From the NCBI GenBank assembly GCA_900471925.1, contig UCGV01000026.1:124001-188000 (forward strand): a stretch of 64,000 nucleotides of DNA, written 5' to 3'. Shown here piece after piece: positions 1 through 7,584 of the stretch. The position numbers were made by a program, and so were the translations under genes. Origin of the DNA: Hyphomicrobiales bacterium. Lineage in GTDB: Bacteria; Pseudomonadota; Alphaproteobacteria; Rhizobiales; Rhizobiaceae. Every line of letters starts with the position of its first letter. Position 1 is the first letter of the stretch. Under the pieces are notes generated by a model. That model saw only the letters and a program-made list of their open reading frames with translations. It was not told the DNA's origin and did not search any database.

Positions 1-452
1 GAATAGACGCTGGAGCGCGGCGTGCCCGTATGCGCGAAGATCGAGGCGTTCATGATGACGGATGCCGGGTTTGCGAAGACCGGGATCAGCGCCTGGATCA
101 GGAAGAACGGCCCCTTCACATTGATGTCGAATTGCCGGTCGAAAGCATCTTCGGTGAAAGCCTCGATCGGCCGCCAGTCGGAAATGCCGGCATTGATGAA
201 GGCGATGTCGATTTCGCCGAAATGCGCCTTCACCTGCTCCGCAAGCTGCTGCTGCTCGGTAACACTGGCCGAATCCGCCTTGAGCGCGATCACATCGCCA
301 CCAAGTTCGGCCTTCGCCTTGGCGATCGTCTCCGGATTGTTGCCTGATATGATCACTTTTGCGCCCCGCGCCAGGAATTCCTTCGCCGTCGCAAAGCCGA
401 TCCCCGTCGTGCCGCCGGTCACCAGCGCCCGTTTTCCAGTCAAGTCAGTCAT
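1..452 (-). CDS. SDR family oxidoreductase, 3' end beyond window
   Basis: Classical short-chain dehydrogenase, NAD(P)-dependent and cytosolic. About 150 N-terminal residues are visible; the rest lies off the left edge. The Rossmann motif TGGTTGIG follows the first beta strand (about residues 13-20), and an NAG motif (FINAGIS) lies near residue 87. The start ATG (MTDLTGKRALVTGG) faces away from the TetR gene beginning at 595, so it is probably that regulator's target. The active-site Tyr/Lys region is not in the window. Substrate unknown. Confidence 0.9.
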   Translation of the reverse strand, partial: MTDLTGKRALVTGGTTGIGFATAKEFLARGAKVIISGNNPETIAKAKAELGGDVIALKADSASVTEQQQLAEQVKAHFGEIDIAFINAGISDWRPIEAFTEDAFDRQFDINVKGPFFLIQALIPVFANPASVIMNASIFAHTGTPRSSVY

Positions 453-482
453 GTCTATCTTTCCAAAAAGAGCCAAGCCACG

Positions 483-565
483 TCTCGAAATCGAGATATA
501 AGTTAAGTGGCTCACATCAGATAGAAATGGCCTCTAACAGTTTCAAGGCAAGTGGCTTATATCAG
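483..565. promoter_or_regulatory. Divergent SDR/TetR promoter with direct-repeat operator
   Basis: Two copies of a 16-bp sequence lie in the same orientation 45 bp apart: AAGTGGCTCACATCAG (505-520) and AAGTGGCTTATATCAG (550-565), 14 of 16 identical. A palindrome TCTCGA-AA-TCGAGA (483-496) lies on the SDR side. These are candidate binding sites for the TetR protein encoded from 595. TetR sites are usually dyads, so a direct-repeat pair is somewhat unusual. Confidence 0.5.
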
Positions 566-594
566 TGCTGAAAAGCGCATCCGGAGCGACGGGA

Positions 595-1218
595 ATGGGA
601 ATCGAGCAGTATCACCAGCAGCTCAGGGAAAAGAAGAAATCGGCAGCGATGACAGCCGCTTCCGAGCTTTTTCTGACTCAAGGCTACAAGAATACCTCGC
701 TGCAGCAGATCGCCAAAAAAGCCGACGTCTCCACCGCCACCCTGTTCAAGAATTTCCCCACCAAGGCCGCCTTGCTCGAAGCGATCGTCGAGGATTTCTG
801 GCAGGACAACGTACAATGCGACGCCCCGCCCGATGCCTCGATCGAGCCCGCCAAGGTGCTTTTCAAGATCGGCCTCGATTATGCGCGCCGCATGAGAAGC
901 CCGGGAATGCAGGCATTCTACCGGCTGGTGATCTCCGAAGCCGTAGACTTCCCCGATCTCGGCGACGCGCTCTACGACAAGGGCAAGGGTGCGGTGATCG
1001 AGCGGCTGCAGGCCTATCTCGGCAAGGAGAAGGTAGCAGGGCGGTTTTCGGGGGATGCATCGGCTGCGGCAAACCAGTTCCTGGCCGTGATCGCCGGGCA
1101 GGTATTCTGGCCGGAACTGATCACCAAGGGCTGCGGCGGCACGGATGCGGAGATGGAGGACGTAGTGCGCGATGCGGCGGAACTGGTGATGGTGCGGTAT
1201 TTTGAGAGCTTGAAATAA
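595..1218 (+). CDS. TetR/AcrR family transcriptional regulator
   Basis: Ligand-responsive repressor of 207 residues. The N-terminal TetR helix-turn-helix is clear (AAMTAASELFLTQGYKNTS followed by LQQIAKKADVSTATLFKNF). The C-terminal ligand domain is divergent and gives no hint of the inducer. ATG at 595 (MGIEQYHQQL) is preferred over an in-frame GTG at 565, because the GTG lies at the end of the second operator-like repeat. Divergent from the SDR gene at 1-452, its likely target; convergent with the next TetR gene, with a palindromic repeat between them. Confidence 0.88.
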   Translation: MGIEQYHQQLREKKKSAAMTAASELFLTQGYKNTSLQQIAKKADVSTATLFKNFPTKAALLEAIVEDFWQDNVQCDAPPDASIEPAKVLFKIGLDYARRMRSPGMQAFYRLVISEAVDFPDLGDALYDKGKGAVIERLQAYLGKEKVAGRFSGDASAAANQFLAVIAGQVFWPELITKGCGGTDAEMEDVVRDAAELVMVRYFESLK

Positions 1219-1287
1219 GGCCTTTCCGGCCCTGCTGCGGCCCAGGTATGGACGCCAACTTGGAGCACCACGCCCTCATCCTCTCTC

Positions 1288-1319
1288 CGTCATCCCTGTG
1301 CCTGTCACAGGGAATGACG
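1288..1319. repeat. Palindromic intergenic repeat between convergent genes
   Basis: Long inverted repeat with arms CGTCATCCCTGTG and CACAGGGAATGACG around a 5-nt loop, between the 3' ends of two convergent TetR genes. A related element (TCCTGTG-cttgt-CACAGGGA) lies between another convergent pair near 55180-55200. It could act as a bidirectional terminator, though neither side has a strong T-tract. It looks like a dispersed rhizobial palindromic repeat. Confidence 0.6.
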
Positions 1320-1332
1320 AGCGGCTGGAAAA

Positions 1333-1914
1333 TCACCCCGGCCAAGCCTTCATCGCCCGATCCACCGTCCGGTGCAGCCGCTCCCTGCCGGCCCCGCCCA
1401 GCGCATCCATCGCCATGCCCCAGCCGACACTCATGATGAACCCCGTCAGTTCATCCGGATCTGCATCCTCACCCAAATCCCCCTCGTCCCGCGCCCGCTG
1501 CAGGCGCGCCCGCAACCTTCCACGCCGCGCGGCGCGATATTTCCCCATCTCCTCGCGCAACGGCCCCGGTTCACCATCCCCGGCAAGCGCGCAATTGACC
1601 GCCAGGCACCCCGGCGGATGGCTGTCATCGCCATAGAGATCGGCCATCCTGCGCAGCATCACCTCAGCCACGCCGCGTGCCGTCGGCTCCTGCAGTGCAG
1701 CCTCCACCGGCCCCATGCGCGTCGTCAGATAGCTCTCCAGAACCTTGAGAAACAACCCGTCCTTGCTGCCGAAGGCGAAGTAGAAGCTCGGGGGCGTGAT
1801 GCCCATCGCCTGCGTCAGATCCGCGACGGAGGTGCGCTCATAACCGTTCTTCCAGAAGAATGCCGTCGCCGTCTCCATCGCTTTGTCGATATCGAGAACC
1901 CGCGGTCGCGCCAT
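1333..1914 (-). CDS. TetR/AcrR family transcriptional regulator
   Basis: Repressor of 193 residues starting MARPRVLDID. The HTH covers about residues 10-50 (MGITPPSFYFAFGSKDGLF is the recognition-helix region). The C-terminal part has the ComR/TetR_C_16-like pattern seen with small oxidoreductase targets, including a PPGCLAVN motif. The start is fixed by a GGAGGG ribosome binding site just upstream; an in-frame upstream extension would run through the operator region. Divergent from the aldo/keto reductase gene at 2046. Two dyads in the shared promoter match each other and resemble those of the related TetR gene at 12241. Confidence 0.9.
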   Translation of the reverse strand: MARPRVLDIDKAMETATAFFWKNGYERTSVADLTQAMGITPPSFYFAFGSKDGLFLKVLESYLTTRMGPVEAALQEPTARGVAEVMLRRMADLYGDDSHPPGCLAVNCALAGDGEPGPLREEMGKYRAARRGRLRARLQRARDEGDLGEDADPDELTGFIMSVGWGMAMDALGGAGRERLHRTVDRAMKAWPG

Positions 1915-1934
1915 GCCCTGCCCTCCGAAATTTT

Positions 1935-1999
1935 TATAGCGATCACTATATAACAGACTTGACAGGTTCCGCAAAGCATCAATTATAACGATCGCTACA
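1935..1999. promoter_or_regulatory. Two TetR operators and AKR promoter
   Basis: Two dyads, TATAGCGATCACTATA (1935-1950) and TATAACGATCGCTACA (1984-1999), share the core TAGCGATC in opposite orientation. On the + strand a -35 TTGACA (1959-1964) is followed after 16-19 nt by an AT-rich -10 (AATTAT/TATAAC, 1981-1989) that overlaps the second dyad. Repressor bound there would block the aldo/keto reductase promoter, while the first dyad would cover the regulator's own promoter. Confidence 0.65.
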
Positions 2000-2045
2000 T
2001 TAAACGCAGCCGCCCTTGAAGCGGCTTTTCGCAAGCGGAGTTCCC

Positions 2046-3041
2046 ATGCAGTACAAGAAGTTCAGCCGCACCGGCCTCACCGTCAGCAGCATCATCATCG
2101 GCACCGGCACCTTCGGCAAACAGACGGATGAAGCGGAATCCTTCCGCATTCTCGACCGGGCCGCCGATGCCGGCGTCAACATCATCGACACGGCCGATAT
2201 CTATCCCGGCGGCGCCGATCTGACGGAACTTGGCCGCTCGGAAGAGTTCACCGGCCGCTGGCTGAAGGGCAAGCGCCACAACTTCATCTTGGGCACCAAG
2301 GCCGGCTATCCGATGGGTCCGCTGCAATGGGATCGCGGCACCTCGCGCAAGCACCTGATCGATGCGATCGATGCCTCGCTGAAGCGCCTCGATACCGATT
2401 ATGTCGATCTCTACCAGGTCCATATGGACGATACCGAAACCCCGCTCGACGAAACCGCCGAAGCGCTTGATGCCATCGTCCGCTCAGGCAAGGCACGTTA
2501 TATCGGCGTGTCGAATTTCCTCGCCTATCGCCTCGCCCGCGCCATCGGCCGGCAGGATGTGCTGCGGCTCACCCGCTATGTCTCCGCCCAGCCGCGCTAC
2601 AACCTGCTCTTCCGCGAAATCGAGCGTGACCTGCTGCCGCTGGCGCAGGAAGAAAACCTCGCCGTCATCCCCTTCAATCCGCTCGCCGGTGGGCTCCTCT
2701 CCGGCAAATACCGCCAGTCGGAATCCCCCGATACGGGTCGCTTCTCCGCCGAAGTCGGCTCCTTCGGCGCCATGTACAAGGCCCGCTACTGGCACGAGCG
2801 CGAGTTCGACACGATCACGAGGCTCACGGCCATCGCCGAGGAAACCGGCGAACCCCTGCCGAAGCTCGCGGTCGCCTGGATCCTCACCAACCCCGCCATC
2901 ACCTCCGTCATCCTCGGCGCCAGCCGCACCGAGCAACTGACCGAAACGCTGGCGGCTGCCGATTACGTGCTGGATGCGGAGGTCAAGGCGAAGCTTGATG
3001 AGCTCACGGTGGACTATCGCCGCGGCGATGCCGGGCGGTAA
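2046..3041 (+). CDS. Aldo/keto reductase
   Basis: NADPH-dependent carbonyl reductase of 331 residues with a (beta/alpha)8 barrel, cytosolic. Seen: the family start YKKFSRTGLTVSSIIIGTGTFG, the catalytic Asp region (NIIDTADIYPGG, Tyr included), Lys in LGTKAGYP, His in YQVHMDD and the C-terminal cofactor loop ILGASRTEQL. The start at 2046 (MQYKKF) has a GGAG ribosome binding site; an upstream in-frame ATG at 2016 would place translation close to the operator and is less likely. Regulated by the divergent TetR through overlapping operators. Natural substrate unknown. Confidence 0.93.
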   Translation: MQYKKFSRTGLTVSSIIIGTGTFGKQTDEAESFRILDRAADAGVNIIDTADIYPGGADLTELGRSEEFTGRWLKGKRHNFILGTKAGYPMGPLQWDRGTSRKHLIDAIDASLKRLDTDYVDLYQVHMDDTETPLDETAEALDAIVRSGKARYIGVSNFLAYRLARAIGRQDVLRLTRYVSAQPRYNLLFREIERDLLPLAQEENLAVIPFNPLAGGLLSGKYRQSESPDTGRFSAEVGSFGAMYKARYWHEREFDTITRLTAIAEETGEPLPKLAVAWILTNPAITSVILGASRTEQLTETLAAADYVLDAEVKAKLDELTVDYRRGDAGR

Positions 3042-3073
3042 GCTAACCAGATGAGGTGGAGGGGAAGAAAAGC

Positions 3074-3096
3074 CCCCTCCCCACAGGTGGGAGGGG
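3074..3096. repeat. 23-bp GC-rich palindromic repeat, copy 1
   Basis: Stem CCCCTCCC/GGGAGGGG with a 7-nt loop, followed by TCTTTT, between convergent aldo/keto reductase and SDR genes. It is the exact reverse complement of the element at 4587-4609. The T-run suggests it can terminate + strand transcription, and its reuse at another convergent junction suggests a dispersed repeat. Confidence 0.65.
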
Positions 3097-3130
3097 TCTT
3101 TTACACAACGCTGACCGTATCAGCAGCCCC

Positions 3131-3898
3131 TCACTGCCGCCCGGCCGTCACCCCGCCATCAACCGGCAGCACCGTCCCGGTAATCCACCCCGCCTGCTCC
3201 GAGGCAAGAAACAGGATTGCCTCGGCCACATCCCGCGGCTGACCGTTGCGGCCGAGCGGGTGGAAGGCATCGAAGCTCGGCAGCACCTGCTTCACCTGTT
3301 CTTCGGTGAGGAACGTATTGTAGACAGGCGTCTCAACCACAGCCGGCGCCACGGCATTGATGCGGATCTTGTAGGGCGCAAGCTCGATCGCCAGATTGCG
3401 CACCATGGCGTGAACGCCGGCATTGGCCGCCGAATAGGCAGCAGACGGCGTGGCGCCGATCGCCTGGATTGCCCACATTGAGCCGGTCTGCACGATTGCC
3501 CCGCCGCTTTCCTTCATCGCCTTGGCGGCTGCCTGTGCGGTGAAGAACTTGCCCTTCAGGATCGTGTCCAGATACCAGTCGTAATCGGCCTCGGTCAGTT
3601 CCAGAAACGGCTTCGGATTGAAGACGCCGGCATTGTTGACGAGCACATCAAGCCGCCCGAAACGGCTGACGGCCGCCTCCACCAGTGCCGCACCCGTCTC
3701 CGGATTGGCGATATCACCCGCCGAAACGACAACCCTCTGCCCACTCGGATCGATCTCCTTCGCAGCCGCCGTCAGCTTGGCGAGATCGCGGCCATTGATG
3801 GCGACAGACGCGCCCTCCGCCACGAAACGCGCCGCCGCTTCCTTGCCGATACCCGAGCCGCCGCCGGTGATCGCCACTACCTTGCCTTCAAATCGCAT
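3131..3898 (-). CDS. SDR family oxidoreductase with Asn in place of the catalytic Lys
   Basis: Protein of 255 residues with the classical SDR fold: TGGGSGIG cofactor loop (about residues 11-18), NNAG (about 90), the catalytic serine region (TGSMWAI) and a C-terminal GWITGTVLPVDGG. The active-site motif reads YSAAN, whereas classical SDRs have YxxxK. The lysine that lowers the tyrosine pKa is replaced by asparagine, which should weaken or alter dehydrogenase activity. Divergent from the TetR at 4016 across a pair of identical operators. Substrate unknown. Confidence 0.9.
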   Translation of the reverse strand: MRFEGKVVAITGGGSGIGKEAAARFVAEGASVAINGRDLAKLTAAAKEIDPSGQRVVVSAGDIANPETGAALVEAAVSRFGRLDVLVNNAGVFNPKPFLELTEADYDWYLDTILKGKFFTAQAAAKAMKESGGAIVQTGSMWAIQAIGATPSAAYSAANAGVHAMVRNLAIELAPYKIRINAVAPAVVETPVYNTFLTEEQVKQVLPSFDAFHPLGRNGQPRDVAEAILFLASEQAGWITGTVLPVDGGVTAGRQ

Positions 3899-3926
3899 AG
3901 TCCTGTCCTTTCATCGATCTTCCTAT

Positions 3927-4002
3927 CTATCTATCACTAGATAGGTGTCGCTCATCTATCGCTTGCCTTTCACTTTGGCAAGCCCTATCTATCACTAGAT
4001 AG
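3927..4002. promoter_or_regulatory. Duplicated TetR operator
   Basis: Two identical 18-bp copies of CTATCTATCACTAGATAG (3927-3944 and 3985-4002). Each is a dyad with 7-bp arms CTATCTA/TAGATAG and a 4-bp centre, spaced 58 bp apart. One flanks the SDR start and the other sits about 14 bp before the TetR start. Between them lies CTTGCC-N9-GGCAAG (3962-3982). This arrangement predicts co-repression of both divergent genes. Confidence 0.75.
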
Positions 4003-4015
4003 AGAAGGACCGGTC

Positions 4016-4519
4016 ATGTCAGAAACAAGAGATGCCATCATGGATGCCGCCGAGCGCATGATCCGCAAGGGCGGCTATAACGATTTCAGCTTCCGCGATA
4101 TTGCCGGGGAAGTGGGCATCAAGAGTGCCAGCGTGCACTATCATTTCCCGACGAAAGAAGGGCTCGCGGCCGCCGTCGCCCGCCGCTACACAGATCGTTT
4201 CATAAGGGCTGTCGATGCCGAGCGGGCGTCAGGCGCAAGCGCCACAGCCGCCTGCCGCGAAGTCTTCCGCCGCTCGCTCGCCGAAGACGGGCGCATGTGC
4301 CTCTGCGGCGTGCTGGGTGCCGCCGCCCGCGAACTGCCGGCGGAAGTGGCAGCCGAAGCCCGTCGGTTTTTCGAGGTTGGACTGGAGTGCCTGGTGTCAT
4401 CGGGCATGAGCCGCGAGGCCGCACTTCGGCTGCTTGCGACGCTGGAAGGCGCGATGCTGATGTCCGCTGCCCTTGGCGATGAGGCGTCGTTCGACGACGC
4501 GACGCGGGAATTGGCGTGA
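4016..4519 (+). CDS. TetR/AcrR family transcriptional regulator
   Basis: Short TetR protein (167 residues). The HTH covers residues 6-50 (AAERMIRKGGYNDFSFRDIA, then VGIKSASVHYHFPTKEGL). The C-terminal half contains GRMCLCGVLGAAARELP, the TetR_C pattern found in AcuR/NemR-like regulators that often sense reactive electrophiles; the two closely spaced cysteines could be sensors (inference). Its start is immediately downstream of one copy of a duplicated 18-bp operator. The likely target is the divergent SDR gene. Confidence 0.9.
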   Translation: MSETRDAIMDAAERMIRKGGYNDFSFRDIAGEVGIKSASVHYHFPTKEGLAAAVARRYTDRFIRAVDAERASGASATAACREVFRRSLAEDGRMCLCGVLGAAARELPAEVAAEARRFFEVGLECLVSSGMSREAALRLLATLEGAMLMSAALGDEASFDDATRELA

Positions 4520-4586
4520 GGGTGTGGCGGGTTGTCTTTAGGTGAGAGGCAAAGCCTAGCAGCAGGTCTCGGAGTAACCGAAGAAG

Positions 4587-4609
4587 CCCCTCCCACCTGT
4601 GGGGAGGGG
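4587..4609. repeat. 23-bp GC-rich palindromic repeat, copy 2
   Basis: Exact reverse complement of 3074-3096 (stem CCCCTCCC/GGGAGGGG, loop ACCTGTG), followed by TCTTT. It again lies between convergent genes (TetR ending 4519, SDR ending 4638). Probably a dispersed repeat that doubles as a terminator. Confidence 0.65.
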
Positions 4610-4637
4610 TCTTTGCGAAGGTTCTGCAACCACCAAA

Positions 4638-5342
4638 TCAAACAGACCGCATCAACCCGCCATCCACCTTCAAACTCTGCCCGGTAATATACCCGGCCCC
4701 ATCCGACACCAGAAACGCGATCGTCGCCGCCACTTCCGCGCTCGTGCCGTAGCGCTTCATCGGCACGCTCTCGCGCCGCTCCTCGGTCGCAGGCAGGCTG
4801 TCGATCCAGCCGGGCAGCACATTGTTCATGCGGATGTTGTCGGCAGCAAATGTATCGGCAAAAAGCTTCGTATAGGCCGCAAGCCCGGCGCGGAATACCG
4901 CCGAGGTCGGGAACATCGTCGCGGGTTCGAACACCCATGCGCTTGAGATATTGACGATCGCGCCCTTCTTCTGCGCCTGCATGATCGGCGTCACCAGTCG
5001 CACAGCGCGGATCACGTTCATCAGGTAGACATCCATGCCGAGATGCCACTGCTCATCGGTGATCTCGTTCAGCGCCGCCCGCGGCCCGTGGCCGGCGCTG
5101 TTGACCAGCACATCGATGCGCCCCCACTGCGCCATTGTCGCATCGACGAGCCGCTTCAGATCCTCGTTCGACTGGTTGGAGCCGGTCACGCCGATCCCGC
5201 CCAGTTCGCTCGCCAGCGCTTCGCCCTTACCGGAGGATGAGAGGATCGCGACCTTGTAGCCGTCAGCCGCAAGCCGCCGGGCTGCCTCTGCCCCCATGCC
5301 GCTGCCGCCTGCGGTGATAACAGCCACTTTTTCTACTGACAT
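4638..5342 (-). CDS. SDR family oxidoreductase, atypical active site
   Basis: Protein of 234 residues with an SDR Rossmann fold: ITAGGSGMG cofactor loop (residues 9-17), NSAG in place of NNAG and the C-terminal GYITGQSLKVDGG. The region that normally holds YxxxK reads TSAVFRAGLAAYTK, so the usual Tyr/Lys pair is absent at its normal position; several SDR subgroups share this layout, and their catalysis is not clear from sequence. Divergent from the LysR gene at 5459. Its start codon region lies in a perfect 14-bp inverted repeat shared with that gene. Confidence 0.87.
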   Translation of the reverse strand: MSVEKVAVITAGGSGMGAEAARRLAADGYKVAILSSSGKGEALASELGGIGVTGSNQSNEDLKRLVDATMAQWGRIDVLVNSAGHGPRAALNEITDEQWHLGMDVYLMNVIRAVRLVTPIMQAQKKGAIVNISSAWVFEPATMFPTSAVFRAGLAAYTKLFADTFAADNIRMNNVLPGWIDSLPATEERRESVPMKRYGTSAEVAATIAFLVSDGAGYITGQSLKVDGGLMRSV

Positions 5343-5452
5343 GCCGGTGTCCTCCAGGATTCACTAAGCCGATTGTTTCGATAATCTCCGCACTGTATCC
5401 TATCTTTCACGCCGGCACGAAACAGTTCTCCTCTCCATTGTCAGTAGAAAAA
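5328..5452. repeat. Perfect 14-bp inverted repeat spanning both divergent starts
   Basis: TTTTTCTACTGACA (5328-5341) and TGTCAGTAGAAAAA (5439-5452) are exact reverse complements about 100 bp apart. Read in the gene direction each encodes SVEK after a start codon: ATG for the SDR, TTG (5438) for the LysR frame. The enclosed segment is the divergent promoter. The repeat may reflect duplication, a regulator site, or a substrate for inversion of the promoter segment. Confidence 0.6.
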
Positions 5453-5458
5453 CTATCG

Positions 5459-6352
5459 ATGAACGACACCGCTGGAAAACTGCCCTCCCTCAATGGCCTC
5501 AGAGCCTTCGAGGTCGCCGCCCGCCATCTGAACTTCCGCCTCGCCGCCGAGGAACTTGGCGTCACGCAAGGGGCAGTCGCCCAGCAGGTGCGCGGGCTGG
5601 AAGCCGAACTCGGCATGCCCCTCTTCGAGCGCCTGCCGCGCACGCTGGCGCTGACGGCCGAGGGCCGCCGCTACATTGCCGATATCAGGCGTGCTTTCGA
5701 GATCATTGCGCGAGCCACCGGCGAGTTGAGGCCACAGGCGGTCAAGCTCACGATCAGCACTACGCCCACCTTCGCCTCGCGATGGCTGATCCCGCGCCTT
5801 GCCGATTTCACCCGGCTGCATCCCGAACTCGACCTGCATATTCTCGCCACCGAGCGCATCTCCAATTTCGCCGTCGATGGCGTCGATCTCGCCGTGCGCT
5901 ACGGCAGCCCGCCCTTCGGGCCGGGCCTGAATGCCGAATTGCTCTTCGAGCAGGAGGTCATCGCCGTCTGCAGCCCGCTCCTCTTGTCCGGCCGCACTGT
6001 TCCCCGCACGGCAGGCGAGCTTGCCGCCTATGTGCTGCTGCATGATGCCCATAATCTCTGGCCGGAATTCGTCGAGCGCCATTTCGCCGGCACCGGCAAT
6101 CCGGCCTTCAAGGGCATCAGCTTCTCGCAGACCTCGCACGCCATCGAAGCGGCCATTGCCGGCCAGGGCATCGTTCTCGCCAATGGCGGTTTCGTCACCG
6201 ACGATCTCGCCAAGGGCCGTCTGGTCCGCATCTTCGAGGGAACGCTGCGCGGCCCCTCCGATGTCTATCTCGTCTGGCCCCGCTACCGGAAATCGGCGGC
6301 ACTGGAAACCGTGATCGACTGGCTGCTGACCGAGGCGAAAAAGCTGGGCTGA
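5459..6352 (+). CDS. LysR family regulator, GcvA-like
   Basis: LysR-type regulator of 297 residues. The N-terminal winged HTH is of the GcvA type (LPSLNGLRAFEVAARHLNF, then ELGVTQGAVAQQVRGLEAELG), followed by a periplasmic-binding-protein-like effector domain (about residues 85-290). An alternative TTG start at 5438 would add MSVEKLS, copied from the SDR start by an inverted repeat; the ATG at 5459 has no obvious Shine-Dalgarno, so the start is uncertain. Likely regulates the divergent SDR. Effector unknown. Confidence 0.9.
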   Translation: MNDTAGKLPSLNGLRAFEVAARHLNFRLAAEELGVTQGAVAQQVRGLEAELGMPLFERLPRTLALTAEGRRYIADIRRAFEIIARATGELRPQAVKLTISTTPTFASRWLIPRLADFTRLHPELDLHILATERISNFAVDGVDLAVRYGSPPFGPGLNAELLFEQEVIAVCSPLLLSGRTVPRTAGELAAYVLLHDAHNLWPEFVERHFAGTGNPAFKGISFSQTSHAIEAAIAGQGIVLANGGFVTDDLAKGRLVRIFEGTLRGPSDVYLVWPRYRKSAALETVIDWLLTEAKKLG

Positions 6353-6465
6353 GAACTGAAGAGCAGCGCGCCCCTTGTGCTGGCCGCAAGAGACACCACA
6401 TTCCCCGACACCAGATTCAAACTCTTCATTCCCGTCGATAAGCATCGATAATCACAGGCCATTTG

Positions 6466-7584
6466 ATGTTTCATGTCATTCTCGGCATTCCCTGGCTGGT
6501 CGTCCTCCTCAGGTTTCTTCTCCCGCTTCCCTGGATCTGGCCCGCCAAGGCGCTCGTCGCCGGCCTGCTTCTCATCGCCTCGCAGCAGGTGTTCCTGAAC
6601 CGCCTCTCCTCGGGCTCCGTCTTCGCGCCGGAATATCCGCGCCCCTTCATTATCCTGCTGAATTTCCTCTTCGGCGGCACGGTTCTGCTCGCCGTCTTCC
6701 AGCTCGCCCTCGATGCCGTCTCGCTGGCGGCAGCCCTCGTCCTCGGCCATTTCCCCCTCGTGCCGCCCGAGCTTCGCTACGCGATCGGCCTCGCAGCCTT
6801 CGGCCTTGCCGCCTATGGCGTTGCCGGCGCCGTGCGCATTCCGCCCCTGAAAAATATCGAGATACCGATCCCCGACCTGCCCGATGCCTTCGATGGCTAT
6901 CGCCTGCTGCAACTGACAGATCTGCATCTCAGCCGCCTCTTCCCCGCCGCCTGGGCCGAAACGCTGGTGCACAAGGCCAACAGCCTGAAAACCGATGCGA
7001 TCGTCATCACAGGCGATTTCATCGACGGCCGGCTTGAAAAGCGCCGCGCCGATGTTGCCCCGCTGGCAAAGCTCACCGCACCCGACGGCATCTTCGCCAT
7101 CCCCGGCAATCACGAATATTATTTCGGCTATGACGACTGGATGCGCCACGATGCCGGCCTCGGCATTCGCATGCTCACCAATGACCATGCGGTGATCGAG
7201 CGCGGCGCCGGCCGCATCGTCATCGCAGGCGTGACCGATCTTGCCGCCCACGGCACCGCCATGCCAAATCCGGATCTGACCGCCGCCCTGAACGGCGCCC
7301 CTGCCGAGGCTCCGGTCATCCTTCTCGACCACCAGCCGCGCATGGCGGCCAGAACCGCACAATCCGGCATTGCCCTGCAGCTCTCCGGCCATACGCATGG
7401 CGGCATGATCCTCGGCCTCGACAGGCTGGTCGCCCGCGCCAATGCCGGCTTCGTCTCCGGCCTCTACAAGGTCGGCGCCATGCATCTCTACGTCAATAAC
7501 GGAACGGCGCTCTGGCCCGGCTTCGCGCTCCGCCTCGGCCGCCCCTCGGAGCTGACCGTCTTCACCTTACGCAAGGGGGCGTGA
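6466..7584 (+). CDS. Membrane-anchored metallophosphoesterase
   Basis: Protein of 372 residues. The first 120 contain about four hydrophobic segments (near 4-20, 30-42, 62-92 and 105-122), followed by a calcineurin-like phosphoesterase domain on one side of the membrane. All metal-binding motifs are present: D152xH154, GD184, GNH (215-216), H289 and GHTHGG (H309, H311). This layout resembles YkuE/YaeI-type enzymes, some of which hydrolyse UDP-diacylglucosamine or cyclic nucleotides. The substrate here is not determinable. Its 3' end overlaps the convergent SGNH hydrolase gene by 18 bp. Confidence 0.9.
   Translation: MFHVILGIPWLVVLLRFLLPLPWIWPAKALVAGLLLIASQQVFLNRLSSGSVFAPEYPRPFIILLNFLFGGTVLLAVFQLALDAVSLAAALVLGHFPLVPPELRYAIGLAAFGLAAYGVAGAVRIPPLKNIEIPIPDLPDAFDGYRLLQLTDLHLSRLFPAAWAETLVHKANSLKTDAIVITGDFIDGRLEKRRADVAPLAKLTAPDGIFAIPGNHEYYFGYDDWMRHDAGLGIRMLTNDHAVIERGAGRIVIAGVTDLAAHGTAMPNPDLTAALNGAPAEAPVILLDHQPRMAARTAQSGIALQLSGHTHGGMILGLDRLVARANAGFVSGLYKVGAMHLYVNNGTALWPGFALRLGRPSELTVFTLRKGA

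Noticed and set aside
4186..5049. 287-codon minus-strand open frame across the TetR gene and the end of the SDR gene
   Set aside because: Arg/Ser/Ala-rich product without domains; it conflicts with two well-supported genes and a palindromic repeat.
6283..7485. 400-codon open frame antisense to the metallophosphoesterase
   Set aside because: Shadow of a high-GC gene: the + strand protein has all metallophosphoesterase motifs, while the antisense product is low-complexity Gly/Ala/Glu/Asp-rich.
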